Below, one piece after another: positions 1 through 6,400 of a DNA stretch of 14,931 nt. Each line of letters opens with the position of its first letter. Within the stretch, counting starts at the first letter, position 1. Source of the DNA: Desulfobacteraceae bacterium (GTDB taxonomy: Bacteria; Desulfobacterota; Desulfobacteria; Desulfobacterales; Desulfosalsimonadaceae). Below the pieces are notes generated by a model that saw nothing but the letters and a program-made list of their open reading frames with translations, made no database searches and was not told the DNA's origin. The stretch is from the NCBI GenBank assembly GCA_011389605.1, contig JAABTZ010000020.1:1-14931 (forward strand), in the 5' to 3' direction. The position numbers and the translations under genes were made by a program.

Positions 1-113
1 CTCCAGGAGCCTTTCTGGAGCCTCAATTTTCGCTCGGAAACCCACTTTTCCGCGCCGCCGTCAGGGTAGCGGGGTGCAATTTTGTAAGAGTGCAAAAAAA
101 TGATTTCCTCGGC
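1..113. other. Upstream segment without an assignable gene
   Basis: No gene can be assigned here. One + frame is open from base 3 to a TGA at about 168-170, but it has no start within the window and the peptide is not one I recognise. The other two frames also stay open for 22-33 codons, so openness is not informative in this GC-rich stretch. A short inverted repeat pairs 1-6 with 15-20 (six bases, 8-nt loop), with no T-run directly after it. The segment runs straight into the repeat arm at 114-145, so it may be the body of a repeat element or the end of an upstream gene; I cannot tell which. Confidence 0.3.
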
Positions 114-145
114 AATCGCGCAAGCCTTGATCTTGAACTTTTTAC
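114..145 (-). repeat. Single arm of the GTAAAAAGT intergenic repeat family
   Basis: These 32 bases are the exact reverse complement of 6265-6296, the left arm of the palindromic element between dxr and rseP. Identity stops abruptly at both ends. Read on the minus strand, the arm begins GTAAAAAGTTCAAGATC and ends in GCGCGATT, both hallmarks of the family here. No opposite arm is visible nearby, so this looks like one end of a longer copy or a truncated remnant. It lies about 90 nt upstream of the proposed rpsB promoter. Confidence 0.85.
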
Positions 146-231
146 AAAGCCGTGTGAAAAGCGAAACTGAACGTTTCAAATTTCGAAAAAATCAGCTTGG
201 ATCGTATCTAAACGGAGCTGCATAAAAACCA

Positions 232-260
232 TTGCGATTTAAGGCGGCTTCTGCTATAGA
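232..260 (+). promoter_or_regulatory. Putative sigma-70 promoter of the rpsB operon
   Basis: A -35-like TTGCGA (232-237) and a -10-like TATAGA (255-260) are separated by 17 nt. A TGC immediately before the -10 forms an extended -10 motif. Each hexamer matches its consensus at four of six positions. Transcription would begin near 267, giving a leader of about 130 nt before the rpsB ATG. This is a visual call only. A weaker alternative pair lies at 197-202 and 221-226. Confidence 0.45.
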
Positions 261-309
261 TTTCCAATTTATGATATACCTTAATGATTTAACGACACAC
301 GCCTTTTGA

Positions 310-348
310 CCGGCGGCCTCGGTGCTTTGGCATAAAGTCGGCAGCCGG
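310..348 (+). promoter_or_regulatory. Hairpin in the rpsB 5' leader
   Basis: CCGGC at 310-314 can pair with GCCGG at 344-348, enclosing a 29-nt region just upstream of the rpsB ribosome binding site (AAAGGAG at about 383-389). Leaders of rpsB operons often carry S2-binding autoregulatory structures in other bacteria. I do not recognise this one as a described S2 leader, so a role in feedback control is only an inference. Confidence 0.25.
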
Positions 349-397
349 GAGGATAAGGGCGGTGGAATCCAAAACCGAAAGTAAAGGAGTATTGTTA

Positions 398-1282
398 ATG
401 GCGTATGTAACCATGAAAGAACTGCTTGAATCAGGTGTCCATTTCGGTCACCAGACCCGCCGCTGGAATCCCAAGATGAAAAAATACATCTTCGGGGCAA
501 GAAACGGCATTTACATCATCGATCTGCAGCAGACTGTCCGGATGTTTAAGACCGCTTATGATTTTATTGCAGATACTGTGGCAAACGGCAAAAGCGTTTT
601 GTTTGTGGGCACCAAAAAGCAGGCAAGGGAGTCCATCTACGAGGAGGCCAACCGCAGCGAGATGTTTTATGTGCACAACCGTTGGATCGGCGGCATGCTC
701 ACTAATTTTCCAACGGTCAAAAAAAGCATCGAGCGTCTCAATTACTTAAATACCATTGAAAATGACGGCTCTATAAACCTGTATCCCAAAAAGGAACGGG
801 TAAAGATGCTAAAGGAACGCACCAAGCTGGACAATAATCTTGGCGGCATACGGACCATGAAATCCCTTCCGGGGGCCATTTTTATCGTGGATCCCAAAAA
901 AGAGGCCATTGCTGTGCGCGAAGGTTTAAGACTTGGCATTCCGGTGGTGGCCATGGTGGACACTAACTGCGATCCTGATCTTATCGACTTTGTCATTCCC
1001 GGCAATGACGATGCGATCCGTTCCATACGCCTGATTTCCTCGCGCATAGCCGAAGCGTCCATTGAGGGCGCCCGGCGCCGGGAGGAAAAAATGCAGGCCC
1101 AACAGGACAAGCAGGCTGAAGAAGCTGAAAAGCAGGCTGCCGGCAAGGTGGAAAGACGAACGGAAGCCAGGGATGAAGACGGACCCGTGGTGGAAGTCAT
1201 CAGAAAGGCTGCCGCGCCAAAGCCCCAGGCACCTGCCGGGGAATCAGAAAAATCCGAAGAAGCTGTCAATACAGGAGAATAG
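398..1282 (+). CDS. rpsB: 30S ribosomal protein S2
   Basis: Ribosomal protein S2, a 30S subunit component. The 294-residue product has the classic S2 opening MAYVTMKELLESGVHFGHQT, RRWNPKMKKYIF (21-32), GTKKQAR (71-77), NRWIGGMLTNF (94-104), LGGIRTM (148-154) and the IPVVAMVDTNCDPDLIDFVI region (181-200). The start at 398 is preferred over an in-frame GTG at 362 because a strong AAAGGAG lies 8 nt upstream and the family begins with this methionine. The globular part ends near residue 225. Residues 226-294 form a charged tail rich in Glu, Lys and Ala, about 50 residues longer than E. coli S2 (241 residues). It is the first gene of the operon and tsf starts 2 nt after its stop. Confidence 0.98.
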   Translation: MAYVTMKELLESGVHFGHQTRRWNPKMKKYIFGARNGIYIIDLQQTVRMFKTAYDFIADTVANGKSVLFVGTKKQARESIYEEANRSEMFYVHNRWIGGMLTNFPTVKKSIERLNYLNTIENDGSINLYPKKERVKMLKERTKLDNNLGGIRTMKSLPGAIFIVDPKKEAIAVREGLRLGIPVVAMVDTNCDPDLIDFVIPGNDDAIRSIRLISSRIAEASIEGARRREEKMQAQQDKQAEEAEKQAAGKVERRTEARDEDGPVVEVIRKAAAPKPQAPAGESEKSEEAVNTGE

Positions 1283-1284
1283 TT

Positions 1285-1884
1285 ATGGCAACAATCAGTG
1301 CTGATATGGTAAAGCAGCTCCGGGATCGCTCGGGCGCGGGGATCATGGACTGCAAGGAGGCCCTGACCGAGTGTGATGCGGACATGGAAAAAGCTGCCGA
1401 TTACCTTCGCAAAAAAGGTCTGGCAACAGCAAAGAAAAGAGCCGGAAGAGTGGCGGGCGACGGGGTGATCCAGTCCTATATTCACATGGGAGGCAAGATC
1501 GGGGTACTCGTTGAGGTCAACTGTGAAACCGATTTTGTGGCCAAAACCGATGAGTTCAAGGATTTTGCCAAAAATATCGCCATGCATATTGCGGCCTCCA
1601 GCCCCCTGGGCGTTGTGCCTGAAGATATCCCGGAAGACGTGGTGGCCCGGGAAAAGGAAATCTACCGCCAGCAGGCCATAGAGATGGGAAAGCCGGAAAA
1701 CGTGGCTGAAAAGATCGTTGAGGGCAAGATGAACAAGTTTTACAAGGACTCCTGCCTGATGAACCAGCTCTATATCCGGGATACCAATCTGACAATTTCT
1801 GATTTACTCAATGAAACCATCGCCAAAACCGGCGAGAAGATTACAATCAACCGTTTTGCGCGTTTCCAGATCGGGGAGAGCTGA
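1285..1884 (+). CDS. tsf: Translation elongation factor Ts
   Basis: EF-Ts, the guanine nucleotide exchange factor that recycles EF-Tu·GDP in the cytoplasm. The 199-residue product has the N-terminal UBA-like domain (about 1-45, with RDRSGAGIMDCKEAL) followed by the core carrying the TDFVAKTDEF motif (82-91), which in characterised EF-Ts inserts near the Mg2+ site of EF-Tu. It is the compact form of about 200 residues, as in Thermus, and lacks most of the second half of the E. coli protein (283 residues). The start is set by AGGAG at 1273-1277 inside the end of rpsB, 7 nt before the ATG. The rpsB-tsf pairing is near universal and indicates co-transcription. Confidence 0.98.
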   Translation: MATISADMVKQLRDRSGAGIMDCKEALTECDADMEKAADYLRKKGLATAKKRAGRVAGDGVIQSYIHMGGKIGVLVEVNCETDFVAKTDEFKDFAKNIAMHIAASSPLGVVPEDIPEDVVAREKEIYRQQAIEMGKPENVAEKIVEGKMNKFYKDSCLMNQLYIRDTNLTISDLLNETIAKTGEKITINRFARFQIGES

Positions 1885-1889
1885 AAATA

Positions 1890-2618
1890 TTGAATCAGCC
1901 CAGGTACAATCGCATACTGCTGAAGCTTAGCGGCGAGGCTCTTATGGGCGATGGTCACTACGGCATCAATCCTGAGACCCTGGGATATGTTGCAGAAGAA
2001 GTCAAGTCTGCAGTGGATCTCGGGGTCCAGGTAGCCGTGGTTGTTGGCGGCGGCAACATTTTCAGGGGCGTGGCCGGCAGTTCCCAGGGCATGGACAGGT
2101 CCTCTGCTGACTATCTGGGCATGCTCGCCACTGTTATGAACAGCCTGGCCCTTCAGGAAGCCCTTGAAAAAATAGAGATTACAACCCGGGTGCTTTCGGC
2201 AATTTCCATGCATCAGGTGGCAGAACCCTATATCCGCCGCCGGGCTGTCAGGCACCTGGAAAAGAGGCGGGTGGTTATATTTGCAGCGGGTACTGGAAAT
2301 CCCTATTTCACAACTGATACGGCCGCTGTTTTGCGCGCGGCTGAAATCCACGCGGAGGTTCTGCTCAAGGCCACCAAGGTCGACGGGGTCTATGACATGG
2401 ATCCGGTGACAAGCACGACAGCAAAGTTTATAAGTGAAATAGACTACATGACGGTTCTGGAAAAGCGTCTGCATGTAATGGATTCCACTGCAATCTCCCT
2501 TGCCATGGACAACCGTCTGCCCCTGGTGGTGTTTAACCTCAAGGGCCGCGGCAATATCTGCAGCGTTATTTGCGGCAAAAATATAGGCACAAAGATTTTT
2601 GAATTGAATAGGGATTGA
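1890..2618 (+). CDS. pyrH: UMP kinase (uridylate kinase)
   Basis: UMP kinase of the amino acid kinase family, phosphorylating UMP to UDP with ATP. The 242-residue product shows the N-terminal phosphate loop KLSGEALMGD (12-21), GGGNIFRG (53-60), the conserved MDRSSADYLGMLATVMNSLA segment (68-87), AGTGNPYFTTDTAA (133-146) and the nucleotide-binding KATKVDGVYDMDP (160-172). Length matches the E. coli enzyme (241 residues). The start is a TTG at 1890; the GGGGAGAG at 1873-1880 overlaps the end of tsf and serves as the ribosome binding site. The gap to tsf is 5 nt, so translation is probably coupled. A 266-nt repeat-bearing gap follows. Confidence 0.97.
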   Translation: MNQPRYNRILLKLSGEALMGDGHYGINPETLGYVAEEVKSAVDLGVQVAVVVGGGNIFRGVAGSSQGMDRSSADYLGMLATVMNSLALQEALEKIEITTRVLSAISMHQVAEPYIRRRAVRHLEKRRVVIFAAGTGNPYFTTDTAAVLRAAEIHAEVLLKATKVDGVYDMDPVTSTTAKFISEIDYMTVLEKRLHVMDSTAISLAMDNRLPLVVFNLKGRGNICSVICGKNIGTKIFELNRD

Positions 2619-2708
2619 TGGCTTAGTAAAAAGTCCAATATCTGCGTTACGCGCGATAGATACAAGGAAGATGCAGACTCGCTATAGTCAATTATGCGAG
2701 GCTGCATC
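2617..2708 (+). repeat. Truncated GTAAAAAGT-family repeat with hairpin tail
   Basis: The head GATGGCTTAGTAAAAAGTCC starts here. Bases 2626-2652 are the exact reverse complement of 6345-6371, the right arm of the dxr-rseP element (27 nt). The following GCGCGAT and GAAGATGCAG resemble the GCGCGAT and GAAGAATGCAG of that element's left arm, so this is a homologous copy rather than a chance match. It lacks an opposite ACTTTTTAC arm. The tail forms its own stem: 2670-2676 pairs with 2702-2708 and 2678-2682 with 2696-2700, with one mismatch and a 13-nt loop. No T-run follows, so it does not look like an intrinsic terminator. Confidence 0.8.
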
Positions 2709-2742
2709 TGACACAGTAGATGCTGTAAAATTGGAAATCCCG

Positions 2743-2817
2743 GAGGGTTTCAGATTTTTAAAATATAAATTGATGTTATCCTTTGAAGTTAATTGCTATT
2801 AAAAATCTGAAACGCTC
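2743..2817. repeat. Long inverted repeat in the pyrH-frr gap
   Basis: Arms at 2743-2761 and 2799-2817 are complementary at 18 of 19 positions (15 contiguous from 2747 to 2761) around an AT-rich 37-nt spacer. The arms carry GTTTCAGATTTTTAA. They are unrelated to the GTAAAAAGT family next to them, so this is a second, independent structure. As RNA it would form a stable stem, but there is no adjacent T-run typical of a terminator. It could be a mobile-element remnant, an mRNA processing site or a control element for frr. Confidence 0.75.
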
Positions 2818-2884
2818 AGTTTAGGTACAAGTTTGTCAGGGATTGATAGTAATTTTTTAATAATAATTTTCAGGGTAAGCGGCC

Positions 2885-3442
2885 ATGATAGATTTGATTA
2901 TAAGTGAAGCCAGTGAAAAAATGGACAAGTCTTTGGACGCCTTAAAAAAGGATTTGCAGAAAATCCGCACGGGGCGCGCCTCATTGAGCCTGCTCGACGA
3001 TGTGCGGGTGGACTACTACAATACGCCCACCCCGCTCAACCAGATTGCCTCCCTTTCGGTTCCTGAAAGCCGGCTTATAACGATTCAGCCCTGGGACGCC
3101 TCTGCGATCAAGGAAATTGAAAAGGCGATCATGAAATCCAACCTGGGGCTTACACCTTCGAGTGATGGCAAGATTATACGCATTACTATTCCGCCGCTTA
3201 CCGAAGACAGGCGCAAGGATATCGTCAAGCAGGTAAACAAGGTTTGCGAGGAATACCGGATCGCTGTCAGAAACGTGCGCCGTGAAGCCAATGATTCCTT
3301 AAAAGCTCTTAAAAAAGACGGCGACGCCTCTGAAGACGATGTGGCCAAGGCCCTGGACCGGGTCCAGAAGCTTACAGACGAGCATGTCGGAAAAATAGAT
3401 GACATGTTCAAGGACAAGGAAAAGGAAATTCTTGAAGTCTGA
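2885..3442 (+). CDS. frr: Ribosome recycling factor
   Basis: RRF, which with EF-G splits post-termination ribosomes. The 185-residue product is full length (E. coli 185) and co-linear with the family: helix one with KKDLQKIRTGRAS (21-33), the small domain with VDYYNTPTPLNQIASLSVPE (42-61), then PPLTEDRRKDIVKQ (103-116) and the helix containing VRNVRREANDSLK (128-140), which includes the conserved basic residues that contact 23S rRNA. The ATG at 2885 follows AGGG at about 2872. It lies 266 nt after pyrH, an unusually wide gap for this operon filled by two repeat structures, so it may rely on read-through or on its own weak promoter. Its 3' end overlaps the likely uppS start. Confidence 0.98.
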   Translation: MIDLIISEASEKMDKSLDALKKDLQKIRTGRASLSLLDDVRVDYYNTPTPLNQIASLSVPESRLITIQPWDASAIKEIEKAIMKSNLGLTPSSDGKIIRITIPPLTEDRRKDIVKQVNKVCEEYRIAVRNVRREANDSLKALKKDGDASEDDVAKALDRVQKLTDEHVGKIDDMFKDKEKEILEV

Positions 3443-4178
3443 CTCTGCCGGAAACACCGGGCTTAATCCTTCCAGGCTTCCTGCCCACGTGGCGGTGATC
3501 ATGGACGGAAACGGCCGGTGGGCCCAGAAACGCATGCTAAACCGGATCAAGGGCCACGAAAAGGGTGCGGACACGGTACGTGCAGTGGTCCGGGCCAGCC
3601 GGGAAATAGGAATTGATTTTCTGACCCTGTATGCCTTTTCCACGGAAAACTGGCAGCGTCCCAAAATGGAGGTGTCCGCACTGATGACCCTGCTGAAGCG
3701 GTTTCTTGAATCCGAGCAGCAGGAGATGGCGGAAAACAACATCCGGCTTCGCGTCATAGGCCAGGCCGACCGCCTGCCCAAAGATGTTCAGGACGCCCTG
3801 GCCCGGGTCATGGAGGCTACCGGCAGAAACGACGGCATGTGTTTGTCCTTGGCCCTTTCCTACGGCGCAAGGGCTGAAATCGTGGAGGCCGCCCAAAGTC
3901 TTGCCCGGCAGGTAAAAAACGGCGATATCCAGCCCGATGAGATTTCAGACGAGCTTTTTTCCGGGCATCTCTACACCGCCGGCATGCCGGATCCCGAGCT
4001 TTTGATCCGCACAAGCGGAGAATTTAGAATCAGCAACTTTTTGCTCTGGAAGATTGCATATGCAGAGCTTTTCGTGACCCCCACCCTGTGGCCGGATTTT
4101 ACCCGCGAGGAATTTATCGGCATCTTAAAGGATTTTCAAAACCGGGAGCGCCGCTTCGGCCGGGTTTCGGCTTCATGA
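3432..4178 (+). CDS. uppS: Undecaprenyl diphosphate synthase (cis-prenyltransferase)
   Basis: UPP synthase condenses farnesyl diphosphate with eight isopentenyl diphosphates in cis, giving the C55 lipid carrier for peptidoglycan and other surface polymers. Motifs present, numbered from a TTG start at 3432: HVAVIMDGNGRWAQ (19-32, catalytic Asp25), FSTENWQRP (69-77), SYGAR (143-147) and the C-terminal LIRTSGEFRISNFLLW plus AELFVTPTLWPDF block (191-223). The product is 248 residues (E. coli 253). The TTG has AAGGA at 3422-3426 and overlaps the end of frr by 11 nt. An in-frame ATG at 3399 gives 11 more residues without a good ribosome binding site, so the exact start is uncertain. The enzyme uses products of the MEP pathway that dxr feeds. 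Confidence 0.95.
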   Translation: MKSDSAGNTGLNPSRLPAHVAVIMDGNGRWAQKRMLNRIKGHEKGADTVRAVVRASREIGIDFLTLYAFSTENWQRPKMEVSALMTLLKRFLESEQQEMAENNIRLRVIGQADRLPKDVQDALARVMEATGRNDGMCLSLALSYGARAEIVEAAQSLARQVKNGDIQPDEISDELFSGHLYTAGMPDPELLIRTSGEFRISNFLLWKIAYAELFVTPTLWPDFTREEFIGILKDFQNRERRFGRVSAS

Positions 4179-4236
4179 TCCTGCCGGCATGCTCATGGCC
4201 GGTCAGTCTTTGTCAACCCCCAAACAGGACCGCGTT

Positions 4237-5046
4237 ATGCATTTAAAGAGATGGATCACCAGCATCATTGCCATACCGGTGCTTGTAACCCTGATCTTCA
4301 AAGGGTCTTTGCCGGTATTTGCGGCATTTATTGCCATTGTTGCCGCAGTGGCCCTTTATGAATATTTTTATATCGTTTTCAGGGGGGATCGGGTTCGGAT
4401 TTTTTCCCTGATCTCCTTGTCAGGGGTTGTGGTGGGGGTTGTGATGATGGCGGCTGCGGCCGTTTTTGAGGCCCGGGCTGTCATGTTCATTGTGTCTTTT
4501 GGCCTTATGATCGCCGCCCTGCTTTCCATGCGGGTTTACAAAAGCGGGCCCCGGGTTATGGAGATAGTTCAGCTGCAGGTTCAGGGCGTGGTCTATATTC
4601 CCCTTTCCTTGTCCACACTGGTGCTGCTTCGTGCCGAACCCGACGGGGTGACATGGATTTTTTTTGTTTTGTTTGTTGTTTTTCTGGGTGACGTGGGTGC
4701 TTATTATGTGGGCACCTACAAGGGCAAACACAGGCTAAATGCTGCCATAAGCCCCGGAAAAACCATTGAAGGCGCCCTTGGCGGCCTTGGAGCCAACCTG
4801 GTGGTGGGCCTGGTGTTTCAGGCCATTTTCATGCCCGGGCTTCCTTTCCTGCTGACAGCCATGCTGGCACTTATCATGGGTGCTGCAGGCCAGGTTGGTG
4901 ATCTGTTTGAGTCCGAGCTCAAGCGTGCCGCGCAAATCAAGGATTCGGGAAATATTTTGCCGGGGCACGGCGGGATTCTGGATCGCATTGATGCCCTGTT
5001 GTTTGCGGCACCCGTGGCCTATGCATGGAAGATACTGGTTTTTTAA
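4237..5046 (+). CDS. cdsA: Phosphatidate cytidylyltransferase (CDP-diacylglycerol synthase)
   Basis: Integral inner-membrane enzyme converting phosphatidate and CTP to CDP-diacylglycerol, the branch point of phospholipid synthesis. The 269-residue product has about eight hydrophobic segments (for example 8-22, 27-48, 57-76, 82-97, 138-156, 184-199, 202-220). It carries the full C-terminal CDS signature at 226-252: SELKR, then IKDSGNILPGHGG and LDRID, with the Asp residues that bind metal in the family. GDVGAYYVGTYKGKH (151-165) and SPGKTIEG (172-179) are also typical. The ATG at 4237 is chosen because AGGA lies 7 nt upstream and the product begins MHLKRWITSIIAIP. An in-frame ATG at 4189 lacks a ribosome binding site. 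Confidence 0.96.
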   Translation: MHLKRWITSIIAIPVLVTLIFKGSLPVFAAFIAIVAAVALYEYFYIVFRGDRVRIFSLISLSGVVVGVVMMAAAAVFEARAVMFIVSFGLMIAALLSMRVYKSGPRVMEIVQLQVQGVVYIPLSLSTLVLLRAEPDGVTWIFFVLFVVFLGDVGAYYVGTYKGKHRLNAAISPGKTIEGALGGLGANLVVGLVFQAIFMPGLPFLLTAMLALIMGAAGQVGDLFESELKRAAQIKDSGNILPGHGGILDRIDALLFAAPVAYAWKILVF

Positions 5047-5059
5047 GCCGGATATATTT

Positions 5060-6220
5060 ATGAAACCCCTGCAACTTGCAATTCTGGGATCCACCGGATC
5101 CATCGGGCAAAACACCCTGGCCGTGGCACAGCGCTTTGCCGGTCGTTTTTCCGTCCGGGTGCTGACGGCCAGAAACAATATTGACCTGCTGGCTGCTCAG
5201 ATTAAGCGATTTGAACCTGATTTTGCGGTTGTATACGGGCAAAAGGACGCAAATACCCTTGAAAATCAATTGCGGGGCCGTGTTTCAACAAAGATTCTTT
5301 ACGGAAAAGACGGCTATCTGGAGGCTGCCTCTTATGGCCCCGTTGACATGGTTGTTTCTGCAATGGTTGGTGCGGCGGGTCTTTTGCCAACCCTTGCGGC
5401 CATAGAGGCCGGCAAGGACGTTGCCCTTGCAAACAAGGAAACCCTGGTCATGGCCGGTGATCTTGTCATGGCAAAAGCCCGGGCCCGTGGTGTGCGCATT
5501 CTGCCTGTTGACAGCGAGCACAGCGCCATCTTTCAATGCCTGGCTGGAAACAGAAGAGCTGATGTGGAAAAGATTTTCCTTACAGCTTCCGGCGGCCCTT
5601 TTTGCAATCGGCCGGCCGCGGAGCTCTCCGGTGTAAGCCCCGGGGAGGCCCTTGCACATCCCACATGGCAGATGGGCAGCAAGATAACCATTGATTCGGC
5701 AACCCTTATGAACAAGGGCCTTGAGGTAATCGAGGCCATGCACTTGTTTGATTTAAGCACCGATCAGGTGGAGGTGGTAATCCATCCCCAGAGCATAATT
5801 CATTCCATGGTGGCTTTCTGCGACGGCACTGTAATGGCCCAGATGGGACTGCCTGACATGCAGGCAGCCATTGCCTATGCATTGTCATGTCCGGAGCGGC
5901 TTTGCCTGGGGCTGTCTTTGCCGGATTTTGCAGGTATTGGACAGCTGACTTTTCAGGCCCCGGACCTGGAAAAATTTGCCTGCCTGGCCCTGGCAATCAA
6001 GGCCGGCAAAACTGGCGGCACCCTGCCGGCGGTGTTAAATGCGGCAAATGAAATTGCCGTTGCCGCATTTCTTGAAGGCAGGATTGGTTTTGACCATATC
6101 GCCTCATTGATCGCTTCGGCCATGGAGGAATACAGACCCGTGGCAGATCCGGGCATCAGGGCCATACTGGAAGCCGACAGCCTGGCGCGCAGGACCGCAC
6201 AGGATCTTCTGCCGGCATAA
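5060..6220 (+). CDS. dxr: 1-deoxy-D-xylulose 5-phosphate reductoisomerase
   Basis: First committed enzyme of the MEP isoprenoid pathway; it rearranges and reduces DXP to MEP with NADPH and a divalent metal. The 386-residue product (E. coli 398) shows the NADPH-binding ILGSTGSIGQNTL (8-20), ALANKETLVMAG (122-133), PVDSEHSAIFQCL (149-161) with predicted metal ligands Asp151 and Glu153, TASGGPF (175-181), the HPTWQMGSKITIDSATLMNK block (200-219) with Glu222 as third ligand, and IHPQSIIHSMV (241-251). All active-site motifs are intact. The ATG at 5060 is chosen over in-frame codons up to 4880 because the Rossmann fold starts there and the longer frame would lie inside cdsA. The ribosome binding site is weak; the gap to cdsA is 13 nt. 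Confidence 0.97.
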   Translation: MKPLQLAILGSTGSIGQNTLAVAQRFAGRFSVRVLTARNNIDLLAAQIKRFEPDFAVVYGQKDANTLENQLRGRVSTKILYGKDGYLEAASYGPVDMVVSAMVGAAGLLPTLAAIEAGKDVALANKETLVMAGDLVMAKARARGVRILPVDSEHSAIFQCLAGNRRADVEKIFLTASGGPFCNRPAAELSGVSPGEALAHPTWQMGSKITIDSATLMNKGLEVIEAMHLFDLSTDQVEVVIHPQSIIHSMVAFCDGTVMAQMGLPDMQAAIAYALSCPERLCLGLSLPDFAGIGQLTFQAPDLEKFACLALAIKAGKTGGTLPAVLNAANEIAVAAFLEGRIGFDHIASLIASAMEEYRPVADPGIRAILEADSLARRTAQDLLPA

Positions 6221-6228
6221 GAAGGATT

Positions 6229-6380
6229 GATGATCTCGTAAAAAGTCAGTTTTCAGATGGTGCCGTAAAAAGTTCAAGATCAAGGCTTGCGCGATTTTGA
6301 AGAATGCAGCGTACCTGTCCGTACGTGAAATTCTGAAAAATCGTGCGTAACGCAGATATTGGACTTTTTACGGTGCCATC
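6229..6380. repeat. Palindromic GTAAAAAGT-family repeat element between dxr and rseP
   Basis: The core inverted repeat spans 6256-6380. The left end is GATGGTGCCGTAAAAAGTTC and the right end, read in reverse complement, is GATGGCACCGTAAAAAGTCC; the arms remain similar inwards to the GATTTT and AGAAT blocks. A small inner hairpin pairs CGTAC (about 6310-6314) with GTACG (about 6321-6325). A further head copy, GATGATCTCGTAAAAAGTC, sits at 6229-6247. The left arm 6265-6296 equals the reverse complement of 114-145, and the right arm 6345-6371 that of 2626-2652. The 9-nt GAAGGATTG occurs on both sides (6221-6229 and 6387-6395). There is no coding capacity, so this resembles a MITE- or REP-like non-autonomous element. 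Confidence 0.85.
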
Positions 6381-6400
6381 AGGATTGAAGGATTGTTAAT

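Noticed and set aside
192..500. A 102-codon minus-strand open frame crossing the rpsB leader
   Set aside because: It would run through the rpsB start and the proposed promoter and has no recognisable product.
742..1587. A 281-codon open frame on the minus strand across rpsB and tsf
   Set aside because: It lies opposite two unmistakable conserved genes, its protein has no recognisable motif, and it has the Ser/Arg-rich composition typical of an antisense shadow.
1770..2474. A 234-codon minus-strand open frame opposite pyrH
   Set aside because: The full length of pyrH is conserved on the other strand; the antisense protein shows no domain and is Cys/His-rich as expected of a shadow.
2619..2884. 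A small gene or regulatory RNA in the pyrH-frr gap
   Set aside because: I found no open frame with a ribosome binding site; the gap is accounted for by two repeat structures.
4189..4236. A 16-residue N-terminal extension of CdsA
   Set aside because: No ribosome binding site precedes 4189, while the ATG at 4237 has AGGA 7 nt upstream and starts the first membrane helix as in the family.
4880..5059. A 60-residue N-terminal extension of Dxr
   Set aside because: It overlaps the conserved end of cdsA in another frame, and the Rossmann fold of Dxr begins right at the ATG at 5060.
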